Below, in pieces: positions 16,199 to 24,057 of a DNA stretch of 64,000 nt. Below the pieces are notes generated by a model. That model was not told the origin of the DNA. It saw only the letters and a list, made by a program, of their open reading frames with translations, and searched no databases. Source of the stretch: Treponema denticola (GTDB lineage: Bacteria > Spirochaetota > Spirochaetia > Treponematales > Treponemataceae); contig NZ_CP038800.1 in NCBI RefSeq assembly GCF_024400535.1, positions 434,001 to 498,000 on the forward strand, read 5' to 3'. The translations under genes were made by a program, and so were the position numbers. How positions within the stretch are numbered: position 1 is the first letter of the stretch; the number at the start of each line of letters is the position of its first letter.

Positions 16199-17752
16199 CT
16201 ATTCGGTTAGGTCAAAAACCGCATCCAAGTCAAGTCTATCGGTCTTTATTTGAGAAAATAAAATATTTTGGTCAAGCTTTGCATCAAAGGGTGAATTTTT
16301 AAAAAACTTAAAAAATAGAGAGCTGTGATTTTTGGTGTCTTGGTCTATTTCTACAAAGAGTTTGTAGGTTCCGGCTATGTTCCGTTTTGCAAAAATATAC
16401 AACCGCTCTCCGTTTTTTTGGCCTGCTGCCGCAGCCTTTGATTCTGCTGCCATAAAAAAACTTTTATCGGCCGTTATTCCGGACACGGCAAAGGAGCCGA
16501 ATTCTTCCAATATATTTTTTCCGTTAAAATTAAAATTCTTTATTAAAACGTTTTTTCTATTTTTGGATTCTGCGGTTTGAATGGGGAATCCTTGTAAATT
16601 ATCCTTTGAAAGCTCTTCAATAATTTTGTTTAGAACATCAAAGCCCTGATCGTCATTTTCGATTAGGGTACTCATCAGCCGTTTTGCAAAAGCACCGCCT
16701 TGGCTTGAGTTTAAGCGTTCTATCATTTCGGCAGGGCTTATTTTTTTTCTTGTTACGGTTTTTTCAGTCTTAGGCTGATTGGTTGTTTTTAAAAATTCCG
16801 GGGCAGCCGGAACCTGAGGGATTACAGGGTTTATTGTATTCGGTTTAGGAATTTCCGGCATACCGGGGATAGGAGGAACGGACGGAATAGGAATCGGATT
16901 AGAGTTTTGTGCAATCGTAGGCAGGGACATAAAGATAGAAAAAATCACTGCGATTATAAAGGGGCTTATCGGCATATTGGCAAGCCGGCTTTCAACTGTT
17001 TCAAGTTTTGCCTGAAGACTTAAAATAGTTTTTTCCAAACGCCGTTTTTCCTTTTCTAAGGTTCGCCGCGGGTCTTCTTCTTTCTTTTTAGAAATCGTGC
17101 CCCGGACTGTTGCAGGGCTTGTCTTATTTAAAAACATTTCTTCTGCCTCAGCTCTTTTTTCCGCATTGCCTATATTGGCCACAAACTTCATCGCCTCGTA
17201 ACCAATGGCTGGGTTTACATCGTAGGCACTGATTTTTTCGATAGTAGTTGCGGATGCCCTCGGAAGGCAGAGCACCCTATCGACATAATCCTCATATCTT
17301 ACGCCGGCTTTTTTGCAAAGAGGCCGGGCCTTTCCCAGCAGGCGGCCGAGTTCTTTCATAAGTTTACCGTCTTCTACCATTATAACTTGTCTGATTTCAT
17401 CGGTTAATTCTAAAAGCTCGGGCGACTCCTCAAGAGTGATTTTATAAAAGCCTTTTTTTTCGGCCTCAGCCAAAAGGCTGTGAAAGAGAGTCCAAAACTT
17501 GGGGCTGTGTACCCGCGTCGAATAAAAACCGCCTTCTTTTTCACACTGCTTGTGGTGAGTATATTCATGCACAGCCGTGTAAATAAGTTCATTATCATTC
17601 GCAAAATTCTTATTATGAAGAATAATTTCGTGCGTGTCCGGCTTATAAAGCCCGTTTACCTTTTTGCTGCTCTTCCCCGTAAAAACAACCGAAAACTCAA
17701 GCTCCGTATCCGCCGTCTCAAGCAAAATTTCTTTAACCCTATCTTGATTCAT
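16199..17752 (-). CDS. Predicted membrane protein: HExxH metallopeptidase-like domain, coiled coil, membrane segment, proline-rich periplasmic part
   Basis: 517 residues, family not recognised by name. The N-terminal ~200 residues carry VHEYTHHKQCEKEGGF (HExxH-like zinc motif near 62-66), as in SprT/DUF-type peptidases. A coiled coil follows (~232-262), then a hydrophobic segment preceded by MPIS and ending LPTIAQN that looks like a signal peptide but sits at ~266-292. A Pro/Ile/Asn-rich linker (~293-345) and a C-terminal globular region complete it. Either it is a type II membrane protein with a cytosolic peptidase-like domain, or two genes fused. Both readings are inference. No partner gene is adjacent. 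Confidence 0.75.
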   Translation of the reverse strand: MNQDRVKEILLETADTELEFSVVFTGKSSKKVNGLYKPDTHEIILHNKNFANDNELIYTAVHEYTHHKQCEKEGGFYSTRVHSPKFWTLFHSLLAEAEKKGFYKITLEESPELLELTDEIRQVIMVEDGKLMKELGRLLGKARPLCKKAGVRYEDYVDRVLCLPRASATTIEKISAYDVNPAIGYEAMKFVANIGNAEKRAEAEEMFLNKTSPATVRGTISKKKEEDPRRTLEKEKRRLEKTILSLQAKLETVESRLANMPISPFIIAVIFSIFMSLPTIAQNSNPIPIPSVPPIPGMPEIPKPNTINPVIPQVPAAPEFLKTTNQPKTEKTVTRKKISPAEMIERLNSSQGGAFAKRLMSTLIENDDQGFDVLNKIIEELSKDNLQGFPIQTAESKNRKNVLIKNFNFNGKNILEEFGSFAVSGITADKSFFMAAESKAAAAGQKNGERLYIFAKRNIAGTYKLFVEIDQDTKNHSSLFFKFFKNSPFDAKLDQNILFSQIKTDRLDLDAVFDLTE

Positions 17753-17841
17753 AACTGCATTATATACTATTTAAGGTTAATTTTCAAAGAGATGAAAACG
17801 TTATTCTATAAAATACTTATTTTTTAAAAACATCGCTTATT

Positions 17842-18114
17842 TCACTGCAATGTTATCGATATACGCTTACCTAGCGCATAAGCCATTTTTTCTAACGAGC
17901 CTATTGATGAGTTATACGCCGTATCCAGAATATTATTTATAGCACTTCGGGAAGTATTTAATCGTTTTGCCATTTCATTTTTGCTTATATTTTGATTTTT
18001 CATTTCAGCTTCTAATTGATATATAAGAATTTTTTTTGCTGCTAATTCTTGAGCTTCTTCATATAATCCTTGTTCGACCATAAATTCACCAAATGATTGT
18101 CCTTTTCCTTTCAT
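17842..18114 (-). CDS. XRE-family helix-turn-helix antitoxin (HigA-like)
   Basis: 90-residue protein with a Cro/C1-type HTH in the second half (ISKNEMAKRLNTSRSAINNI). Its start overlaps the end of a RelE/HigB-like toxin frame, in toxin-antitoxin gene order typical of HigBA. The toxin has lost its N-terminal part, so this antitoxin is an orphan. It may still regulate its own region. The antitoxin start ATG overlaps the toxin stop TGA. Confidence 0.8.
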   Translation of the reverse strand: MKGKGQSFGEFMVEQGLYEEAQELAAKKILIYQLEAEMKNQNISKNEMAKRLNTSRSAINNILDTAYNSSIGSLEKMAYALGKRISITLQ

Positions 18115-18359
18115 TTATTCATCTCCTTAAATTCCCTCAATCGAGAGATAGCTAGCGTTAATTCTTTGTACGGTGTTTTTTGTGTTTTTTTTATAAATCC
18201 ATGAAGCAAAACTAAAGAAGCGTCTTCGATAGTAAAAAAGATTCTTACAATACCGCTTGAAATGCAGCTTCTAATTTCCCATAAATTAGCATTAATTTTT
18301 CTAACTAATGGTAAACCAAGAGGGTATATTTTACTATATGAATTATATAGATATGGTAC
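18111..18359 (-). pseudogene. Truncated HigB/RelE-like toxin (Gp49 family remnant)
   Basis: The frame gives GLPLVRKINANLWEIRS and then GFIKKTQKTPYKELTLAISR, the core and C-terminal motifs of phage Gp49/HigB-type RNA-cleaving toxins. The N-terminal ~40 residues and any start codon are missing: the frame is closed by TAA at 18360-18362, inside the hairpin that follows the lipoprotein gene. It ends overlapping the antitoxin start. It is too short for the ORF criteria used normally but clearly homologous. The toxin should be inactive. Confidence 0.75.
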
Positions 18360-18387
18360 TTAATCAATAATGTTAAGTACCATATCT
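18349..18387. terminator. Long perfect hairpin after the lipoprotein gene
   Basis: 14-bp arms, AGATATGGTACTTA (18349-18362) with its complement (18374-18387), loop 11 bases. It lies 27 bases past the lipoprotein stop. It lacks a good T-run, so terminator function is likely but not certain. It also marks the break point of the truncated toxin. Confidence 0.55.
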
Positions 18388-18414
18388 TGTTTTGATGAAA
18401 TTATTCCGGGACAC

Positions 18415-21400
18415 TTACTTTTTCCAGACGGCAACCGTACACTGTAACCAACGGTTAAGATGGGTATCGAAGCAGGTGCCGGATGCCACTTGGACAAAGT
18501 TCTCGTCAAAGGGGGCGTTTGTCATGCTTACCGTCACTGTCCCGCCTACGGCAAGGAAGCTGGGGTGTATTTGGGTAGGCCTTTGGTCGCAGTATGCGTA
18601 AAACGGCACTAAATTGAAGAAGTTGCTGTCTGTGACGGTTACGCTATTATGTCCTTGCAGTTCCACACAGCCCATCTGCAACCAGTAGTGCTCCATTTTG
18701 CGTACGGAAAGGGTATTCGTCCGAGCCCTAAACCACTCTCCATCCATATCGATATTGTCTATATTGATGGTACTGTTCGGCGTCGTTTCGTTATTTAACA
18801 CGACTGACGAATAATCGCAGGCATTATATATTATATCCGACTGTTGCTCCTCACTCCATCGTCCAAAGAACGACAGAGCGCCTTTTAACTGCCCTTTTAG
18901 CCGGAATGGTTGATACCCGCTGCCGCCTTTTAACGTAATGGAATCGCCTGAAGATACATAGAGGTCTTCCGCCTTAACATCTTTTAGGGTATGGGCGCCT
19001 CCGCTTGCAAAGGGTACCGGTTCTGCATATATCTGTTTCCAGTCGCCTTCTTTGACTACATACGGGGGGCAGCTGTACTCCCTTTTGATAGTCCGTAAGT
19101 CTTTGGTTATATACCCGCACTTTAAGGTCTTCGCCGTTACATTCTCTATGTCCGTGTGTACCGGTACGGTTTCCATAATAGCCTTAAAGTCCTTTTCATT
19201 GCAGGAAACATCGATGGTGTCCCTACAGGTATAATTCTTCATTGTTACCGAACAGGCAGGAAGTTTTAAGGATCCTATCGTGTCGTCGTTATACCGCTTA
19301 TTTGAGCAGCTAAGCCGTTCGGTTATTACCTTTCCGCTGGATACAGAGAGATCGGCTATGGTTACAGCGGTAATATCGACATTTTTTAATTTCAGCACTT
19401 CGCTTTTATCGTTCTTAATCGATATATTGCCGAAGCCGCAGTTTTTCATCTTAATGGAGGCAGAAGCGGCGGGAGACAGCTCCATGTTGTAGTATCCTAA
19501 TAGTCGGTAAAGACTGATAACATCAAAGTTCTTGTACTTACCGTATATCGTCGAATTGCTAACGTCAATGTCCTTTGCGGAAATTTCGAGGTCGCAGTGG
19601 CTGTTTTTGATAACTACTTTTTGCGCCGGAGATTCAGCGTCATAGGAGCTATAAATGTGAAGGGTGCCTCTGTAATTATCGACGGCAGCGGTATCGCATC
19701 TTATGGACAAGTACGTGTTACTGGTACCGACGATGTTTACATTTTGTACCGTAACGGTATCGCATTTCGGTAGTCTAATGTCGCTAGAAGCCTCCGAATC
19801 TTTTATCGTAACCGAGGCCAAACGGGAGGAGATGCGGGTATTAAAATCCGTAGTCCTGCGGACAGTACAGTTTTGGATAACTAGGGAGTTTTCTCCGGCG
19901 CTGTCCCATTTAATATAGTAAAGAGGGGACACCAGTCCATAGCCGTTCTTATTAAACTCAATGCCGTCAAAGGTGAGCGTTCCGTGTATTACCGTATCGG
20001 AGAAAAATATGTCGTCAGGGTGGGCATTTCTTTCGCGAAGAAATACGGTCTTATTATCCTTGTTCCGCTGGTCGGCATTGGTTTCGATGCCCGTAAACCC
20101 GCCGCGCAGGGTGAGCGTGCGCTTTAGTTCGTACCGTTTGTTATTGAGGGTACAGTCTTTACTCAGCCATATTTCGGCGGTTACGCCGTCGGGCAGCTCG
20201 TTCGCCTTTTGTATGGCCGCTTCAAGGTTTGTAAATGCGTCTTCCCATGTAGAGCCGTTGTTTCTGCCCGTCGCCTTGGGGTCAACGTAGATAATACCGC
20301 CTGCCTGCTGTAAGGTTACGCGGTAGATTTTGGTATAAAGGCCGTTTTCGCTTGTTACTTTGTATTCTATCACCGAAGAAAAATCGGCAGCCGTTTCTCC
20401 GCTGGTCTGTTCAACGCCGTCTACCGTTACCCGTCCTCTTGCGGTAAAGCGAGGTATAAGATTGGTAACATCCGCTCCGCGCGGCAAAAGTGCATAAACG
20501 GTACCCGAATGTGCGCTGATAGAGGCTGTTACATCCTGCGTCAGCGAAGGATTATCCTGCATCAACAGCTTAAACTCAGTCAATTCGCAGCCCGAATCTG
20601 CCGAATATTCAAAGTTTACTATTACCTGATATACCGTATATACGGAAGGGTCATCTGTTGCCGTTACTTTATAGTACACGGGGTATTCAAAGTCCTGTAC
20701 ACTGGAACCGCTGGTCTGTGTAAGAGAGTCTACCGTTACCTCGCCCGTCGCGGAAAATTCGGGTATCAGTTTTTCGGGTTTTTGACCGGCATAGCAGGCG
20801 GTAATGTGTACGGTGCGTGCCGTTTGGTCAATTCTGCCTTCGCAATCTTTGGTAAGAGGGTTGATGCCCGCAGGAAAACGGAAAGTTTTTAAAACCGACA
20901 GGGAAGGCTCTGCATAGACGAACCGTATCTTGACGGTATACCGCCTTGTGTACTGTCCGTCGCGGGAGGTACAGACATAGGTAAGTGTTTTTCTAAAATC
21001 CTGTGCGGTACTGCCCGATGCCTGCACGGTTCCGTCTACTTTTACCGTACCGGGAGTAATAAAGGTAGGGATAAGGTTTTCGGGTTTTGTACTGCCGGTG
21101 TACAGAACTGTTGCAGTGATTGTGCCTTCGTGCCCATCGTTTATGATAGCCGCAGTCGAAAGCGTTTTTAGTTCACTATTTTTTTCTTTGGTAAAGCGGA
21201 AGTCGGTAATGCTGCGAACCGTATCGGGGTCTTCTTTAAACGAGATAAAGAGGCTGTATTCCGTTTTTTCGGTTCCAAAGGTAATGATAATCTTTGCTTC
21301 GGCTGTACCGAGGTGATACTGTGCTCCTGACGGGTTTTCAGGCGTAAATGGGATTTTTCTGGTTGTATTATACCGCCCGCCCTTATATTCTATTTTTGCT

Positions 21401-22548
21401 TTATCTCCTGCGTATACTGCATCGCAATACAGCGAAAAAGCACCATAGCCGGTATTTGAGTATTCTACCGGGTAAAAGAGCTCCGCAGTTACGGTTTTTG
21501 CTGCATGGTCTATATGCACTGCTCCGTCTTTTACCAATGCAGGGTTTTTCAATTTTGAAAAGCCGAAGTTTTTTAGCACCGCTTCCGTTACCGTCTGTGC
21601 ACAGGTTGCCTTGTACAGCTTTACATCCTTATCCTTTCCCAGTACGGCAAACTGTACGGGATTGGTAAAATCTATAGGCTTATTAAGCGGTACACTCAAA
21701 TGCGATATATCAACAGGAGCAAAAAGAGCGCGTAAATAAGCTTCCTTGTCCGCCGCAGTAATAAAACCGGAAAGCACGCTTAAATGGTCCATTCCTAAAC
21801 TTGTCAAAAGCGGCACCAAATATGGCTCGGTAAGAGGTATTAAAACGGCATTCGGCGAAACGCTTGCCGTTACATTAAGAGAGCGCACTTCCGTTCCTGC
21901 CTTTACTTCAAAGTCTACGGTATTTGTACCGATAAGGCTTTGTCCCAGCTGAGGCTCGCCTACGCTGAACGAAAGGATGTTTTTCTCGGCGTGTACGCCC
22001 GGAGGCAGTATACCTGTAGCCGGATCGGTGCCGTCATCATAGAGGACTTTAACGGTATACAGCTCTATTTTCCCCTGTCCGCCTATAACGGCAAGCGGTA
22101 CGGGGCTTAAAAAATTAATGGGATAGACAAGCTGCGGAATGTTAAAGCCGGGGTTTTCTTCATACATCTCGAAGAACCAGCGGTCGATTGCTTCTATGTT
22201 TTCAAAGCTTCCGACGGTCAGCGAGAGCTTGAGTACATCGGTACTGGGAAAGGCTTCCTGTAAGTACCGCAGCGTTACGGGAAAAAATGTAGCCTGAGGA
22301 GATACGGCGGCTTCGGGCAAAAGCTTTGTTACATCGGTTCCTTTCGGAACGGTTATGGTAACGGCATGACCGCTGATAACCGTGTCCGTACTGCACACAT
22401 GCCTCTCAACATTTTTTAGCTGCAATCCGAGAAGCTTCTGTTCGTTAGATGGAATAAGATCGTTAATCACGTTTTTGCAAGAGAGTAATGTAGGTAAGAT
22501 GATTAGTGATGCAAGCACCGTCCGCAAAAAAGATGTTCGTTTTTTCAT
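18415..22548 (-). CDS. Giant surface lipoprotein: DUF5018/cadherin-like repeats and right-handed beta-helix
   Basis: 1377 residues. A lipoprotein signal peptide ends in a spirochaete lipobox, LPTLLSC (Cys24). After a region of two related ~130-residue units (25-430) come three DUF5018-like Ig-fold repeats at ~446-550, ~552-652 and ~654-748, each with IP.F...G.V.VDG..Q.SG....DF. From ~750 (IYVDPKATGRNNGSTW) to the end is a predicted parallel beta-helix with many hydrophobic-turn repeats. This is an adhesin-like architecture. The start overlaps the stop of the OmpA-like gene as ATGA, so both share one transcript and the OmpA gene's C9 switch would affect this gene too. Confidence 0.88.
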   Translation of the reverse strand: MKKRTSFLRTVLASLIILPTLLSCKNVINDLIPSNEQKLLGLQLKNVERHVCSTDTVISGHAVTITVPKGTDVTKLLPEAAVSPQATFFPVTLRYLQEAFPSTDVLKLSLTVGSFENIEAIDRWFFEMYEENPGFNIPQLVYPINFLSPVPLAVIGGQGKIELYTVKVLYDDGTDPATGILPPGVHAEKNILSFSVGEPQLGQSLIGTNTVDFEVKAGTEVRSLNVTASVSPNAVLIPLTEPYLVPLLTSLGMDHLSVLSGFITAADKEAYLRALFAPVDISHLSVPLNKPIDFTNPVQFAVLGKDKDVKLYKATCAQTVTEAVLKNFGFSKLKNPALVKDGAVHIDHAAKTVTAELFYPVEYSNTGYGAFSLYCDAVYAGDKAKIEYKGGRYNTTRKIPFTPENPSGAQYHLGTAEAKIIITFGTEKTEYSLFISFKEDPDTVRSITDFRFTKEKNSELKTLSTAAIINDGHEGTITATVLYTGSTKPENLIPTFITPGTVKVDGTVQASGSTAQDFRKTLTYVCTSRDGQYTRRYTVKIRFVYAEPSLSVLKTFRFPAGINPLTKDCEGRIDQTARTVHITACYAGQKPEKLIPEFSATGEVTVDSLTQTSGSSVQDFEYPVYYKVTATDDPSVYTVYQVIVNFEYSADSGCELTEFKLLMQDNPSLTQDVTASISAHSGTVYALLPRGADVTNLIPRFTARGRVTVDGVEQTSGETAADFSSVIEYKVTSENGLYTKIYRVTLQQAGGIIYVDPKATGRNNGSTWEDAFTNLEAAIQKANELPDGVTAEIWLSKDCTLNNKRYELKRTLTLRGGFTGIETNADQRNKDNKTVFLRERNAHPDDIFFSDTVIHGTLTFDGIEFNKNGYGLVSPLYYIKWDSAGENSLVIQNCTVRRTTDFNTRISSRLASVTIKDSEASSDIRLPKCDTVTVQNVNIVGTSNTYLSIRCDTAAVDNYRGTLHIYSSYDAESPAQKVVIKNSHCDLEISAKDIDVSNSTIYGKYKNFDVISLYRLLGYYNMELSPAASASIKMKNCGFGNISIKNDKSEVLKLKNVDITAVTIADLSVSSGKVITERLSCSNKRYNDDTIGSLKLPACSVTMKNYTCRDTIDVSCNEKDFKAIMETVPVHTDIENVTAKTLKCGYITKDLRTIKREYSCPPYVVKEGDWKQIYAEPVPFASGGAHTLKDVKAEDLYVSSGDSITLKGGSGYQPFRLKGQLKGALSFFGRWSEEQQSDIIYNACDYSSVVLNNETTPNSTINIDNIDMDGEWFRARTNTLSVRKMEHYWLQMGCVELQGHNSVTVTDSNFFNLVPFYAYCDQRPTQIHPSFLAVGGTVTVSMTNAPFDENFVQVASGTCFDTHLNRWLQCTVAVWKK

Positions 22549-23912
22549 TTGTTTTCTCCCTTTGTTGTTTCTATTGTTATGGTATTAGTTTGGCCGTTTA
22601 TTTCGTCCGGTTGTTCATGTACCGGTTGATAGAGGTTTGCTCCCTCATTGGGGTTAAATTGAAGCCGTACAAAGCGTATTTTTACATACCGGTATCGGGT
22701 ATAAAACTCTTCTTCAGGCATGTCTTCCTTTTTGTGGTTTTTGTCTTTCGGCTCGTTATAGATAATTCTGTCTTGTGTGATGCCGTTTTTTTGCAGATAG
22801 CCGGACACAGCCTCAATGCGTTCCGCTTCTATTTTTAGTCTGCCGCTTTGCGAACCGAAAGGTGCTGCAGAGCTTTCGAACAAGATGTATATATCTTTGT
22901 TTTCTTTAAGGATGGCTGCCGCTTTTTTAATGTCTCCTTTGGCATTTACATCGAGTTCTGCGCTTTCAGGTGTAAAATACACGTAGATTGCATCAAATTG
23001 TGCAAGCTGTTTTTCAGCAGGAACTTCAATCTCTTTTTCGATTATTACCGGTACAGGCTTGTTTTTACGCCGTGCGTAGGCATACACATCAGCAGGGTAA
23101 ACACGCACATATATTTGAAAAGACGGCAGAGGAACGGCACGGCTTTTTTCCAAAAGTAAATCGATAGAAAAAGCAGCTTTAAATTCGATGCTGCGGTTTA
23201 AAATGTTAGATCCGATACTAATGCCTGTACTGAAAACTCCGTCTACGTCTTGTGATATTTTCATTTTGTCCGTTAAAAGGTCAACAGCCGTCTGATAGTG
23301 CTGAATTTGCAAAACATACAGCCCGATGCCGGCAAATGCTCCAACGGAAAGATGCCGTATTGGAAAGTAATCATAGGCGGTGTTTACCGTGATGGGCACG
23401 GCGTCAAAGCTTCGCACCAGAGGGTTTGTACCCAAGATAACACTGTGCCCCGTTTCCAGATACACCGGCATTGTGTGCTGTTTTGAGCGGAAAAAAGTGT
23501 ATCCGAAAGCCGCCCTGTAGCCGGGTTTAGGTTTGGTATAATCTTTTAAAAGGGAAATGGGTATAAAGGTTTGAAAGCCGGCTGAAGCAAAAAGGTTGGA
23601 ATACCATTTTTCGGAAATATCTGCTGCGGGGTTATTGCTGCCTTGTTCGGTATTTTGTATATCCTGCGAGTTTTGTATGCTTTGCATATCCTGTGCTGCA
23701 AGTCTTATACAAAGCATAAAGAGGAATATAAATAAGTATTTAACTATCTTGTATTGAAAATAAAAAATCTTACTGCAAACCCGATTCACAGTAAGATTAA
23801 AGAAATAAAGAGAAAAAATATTTATTAAAATATTTTTTAATTTATTAAATTTCTTCGGGGGGGGGTAAAAGTCCTTTTCTATTGAGATGTTATTTTGATA
23901 AAAATTAAACAT
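22545..23912 (-). CDS. OmpA-family outer membrane protein with C9 tract in the coding start (phase-variable candidate)
   Basis: 455 residues from the ATG at 23912. The body after a signal peptide (~60-75, ending RLAAQ) has a beta-barrel-like N-terminal domain, and the C-terminus an OmpA peptidoglycan-binding domain (~320-420) with YVYFTPESAELDVNAKGD and a final RYRYVKIRF. I choose ATG 23912 because an AAGGA site lies 8 bases upstream and a promoter predicts a transcript start near 23938. No start codon with a ribosome site exists nearer the signal peptide. Codons 17-19 consist of nine C bases (23857-23865): C9 keeps the frame open, while C8 or C10 leads to a stop within about ten codons. The ~60-residue extension before the signal peptide is odd. 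Confidence 0.8.
   Translation of the reverse strand: MFNFYQNNISIEKDFYPPPKKFNKLKNILINIFSLYFFNLTVNRVCSKIFYFQYKIVKYLFIFLFMLCIRLAAQDMQSIQNSQDIQNTEQGSNNPAADISEKWYSNLFASAGFQTFIPISLLKDYTKPKPGYRAAFGYTFFRSKQHTMPVYLETGHSVILGTNPLVRSFDAVPITVNTAYDYFPIRHLSVGAFAGIGLYVLQIQHYQTAVDLLTDKMKISQDVDGVFSTGISIGSNILNRSIEFKAAFSIDLLLEKSRAVPLPSFQIYVRVYPADVYAYARRKNKPVPVIIEKEIEVPAEKQLAQFDAIYVYFTPESAELDVNAKGDIKKAAAILKENKDIYILFESSAAPFGSQSGRLKIEAERIEAVSGYLQKNGITQDRIIYNEPKDKNHKKEDMPEEEFYTRYRYVKIRFVRLQFNPNEGANLYQPVHEQPDEINGQTNTITIETTKGENK
23766..23798 (-). terminator. Terminator-like hairpin inside the OmpA reading frame
   Basis: AATCTTACTG pairs perfectly with CAGTAAGATT around a 13-base loop; on the minus strand the stem is followed by TTTTTTATTTT. 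It lies between the C9 tract and the signal peptide codons. It would act as an attenuator if not covered by ribosomes. Confidence 0.65.
23857..23865. repeat. Homopolymer G9 (C9 on the coding strand)
   Basis: Nine identical bases in an otherwise AT-rich start of the OmpA-like gene. Slipped-strand mispairing at such tracts is an established phase-variation mechanism, and poly-G tracts control several Treponema pallidum surface genes. Confidence 0.95.
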
Positions 23913-23945
23913 AACACAAGTCCTTAAGAAGTTACACATTTGACC

Positions 23946-23974
23946 ATATTAAAATAAAAGATAGGATTTGTCAA
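23946..23974 (-). promoter_or_regulatory. Promoter of the OmpA-lipoprotein operon
   Basis: Minus strand TTGACA (23974-23969), 17-base spacer, TAATAT (23951-23946). Predicted start near 23938, giving a 26-base leader with AAGGA. Confidence 0.7.
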
Positions 23975-23995
23975 GCTATAAATTTGTTCTCCCGA

Positions 23996-24024
23996 TTGTT
24001 TTTTTTTGAATTTTTTGCTATTAT
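23996..24024 (+). promoter_or_regulatory. Promoter of the EF-G gene, divergent from the OmpA promoter
   Basis: TTGTTT (23996-24001), 17-base spacer, TATTAT (24019-24024), about 33 bases before the start codon. Weak match. Confidence 0.45.
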
Positions 24025-24057
24025 TTTTGCTTAAATAAGATTTTGGAGAATGTGAAA

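Noticed and set aside
16045-16302. 85-aa plus-strand ORF
   Set aside because: Starts inside a promoter -35 box, crosses a terminator and overlaps the end of a convergent gene.
20509-20892. 127-aa plus-strand ORF and other long frames opposite the lipoprotein gene
   Set aside because: Shadows of a well-supported 1377-codon gene on the other strand.
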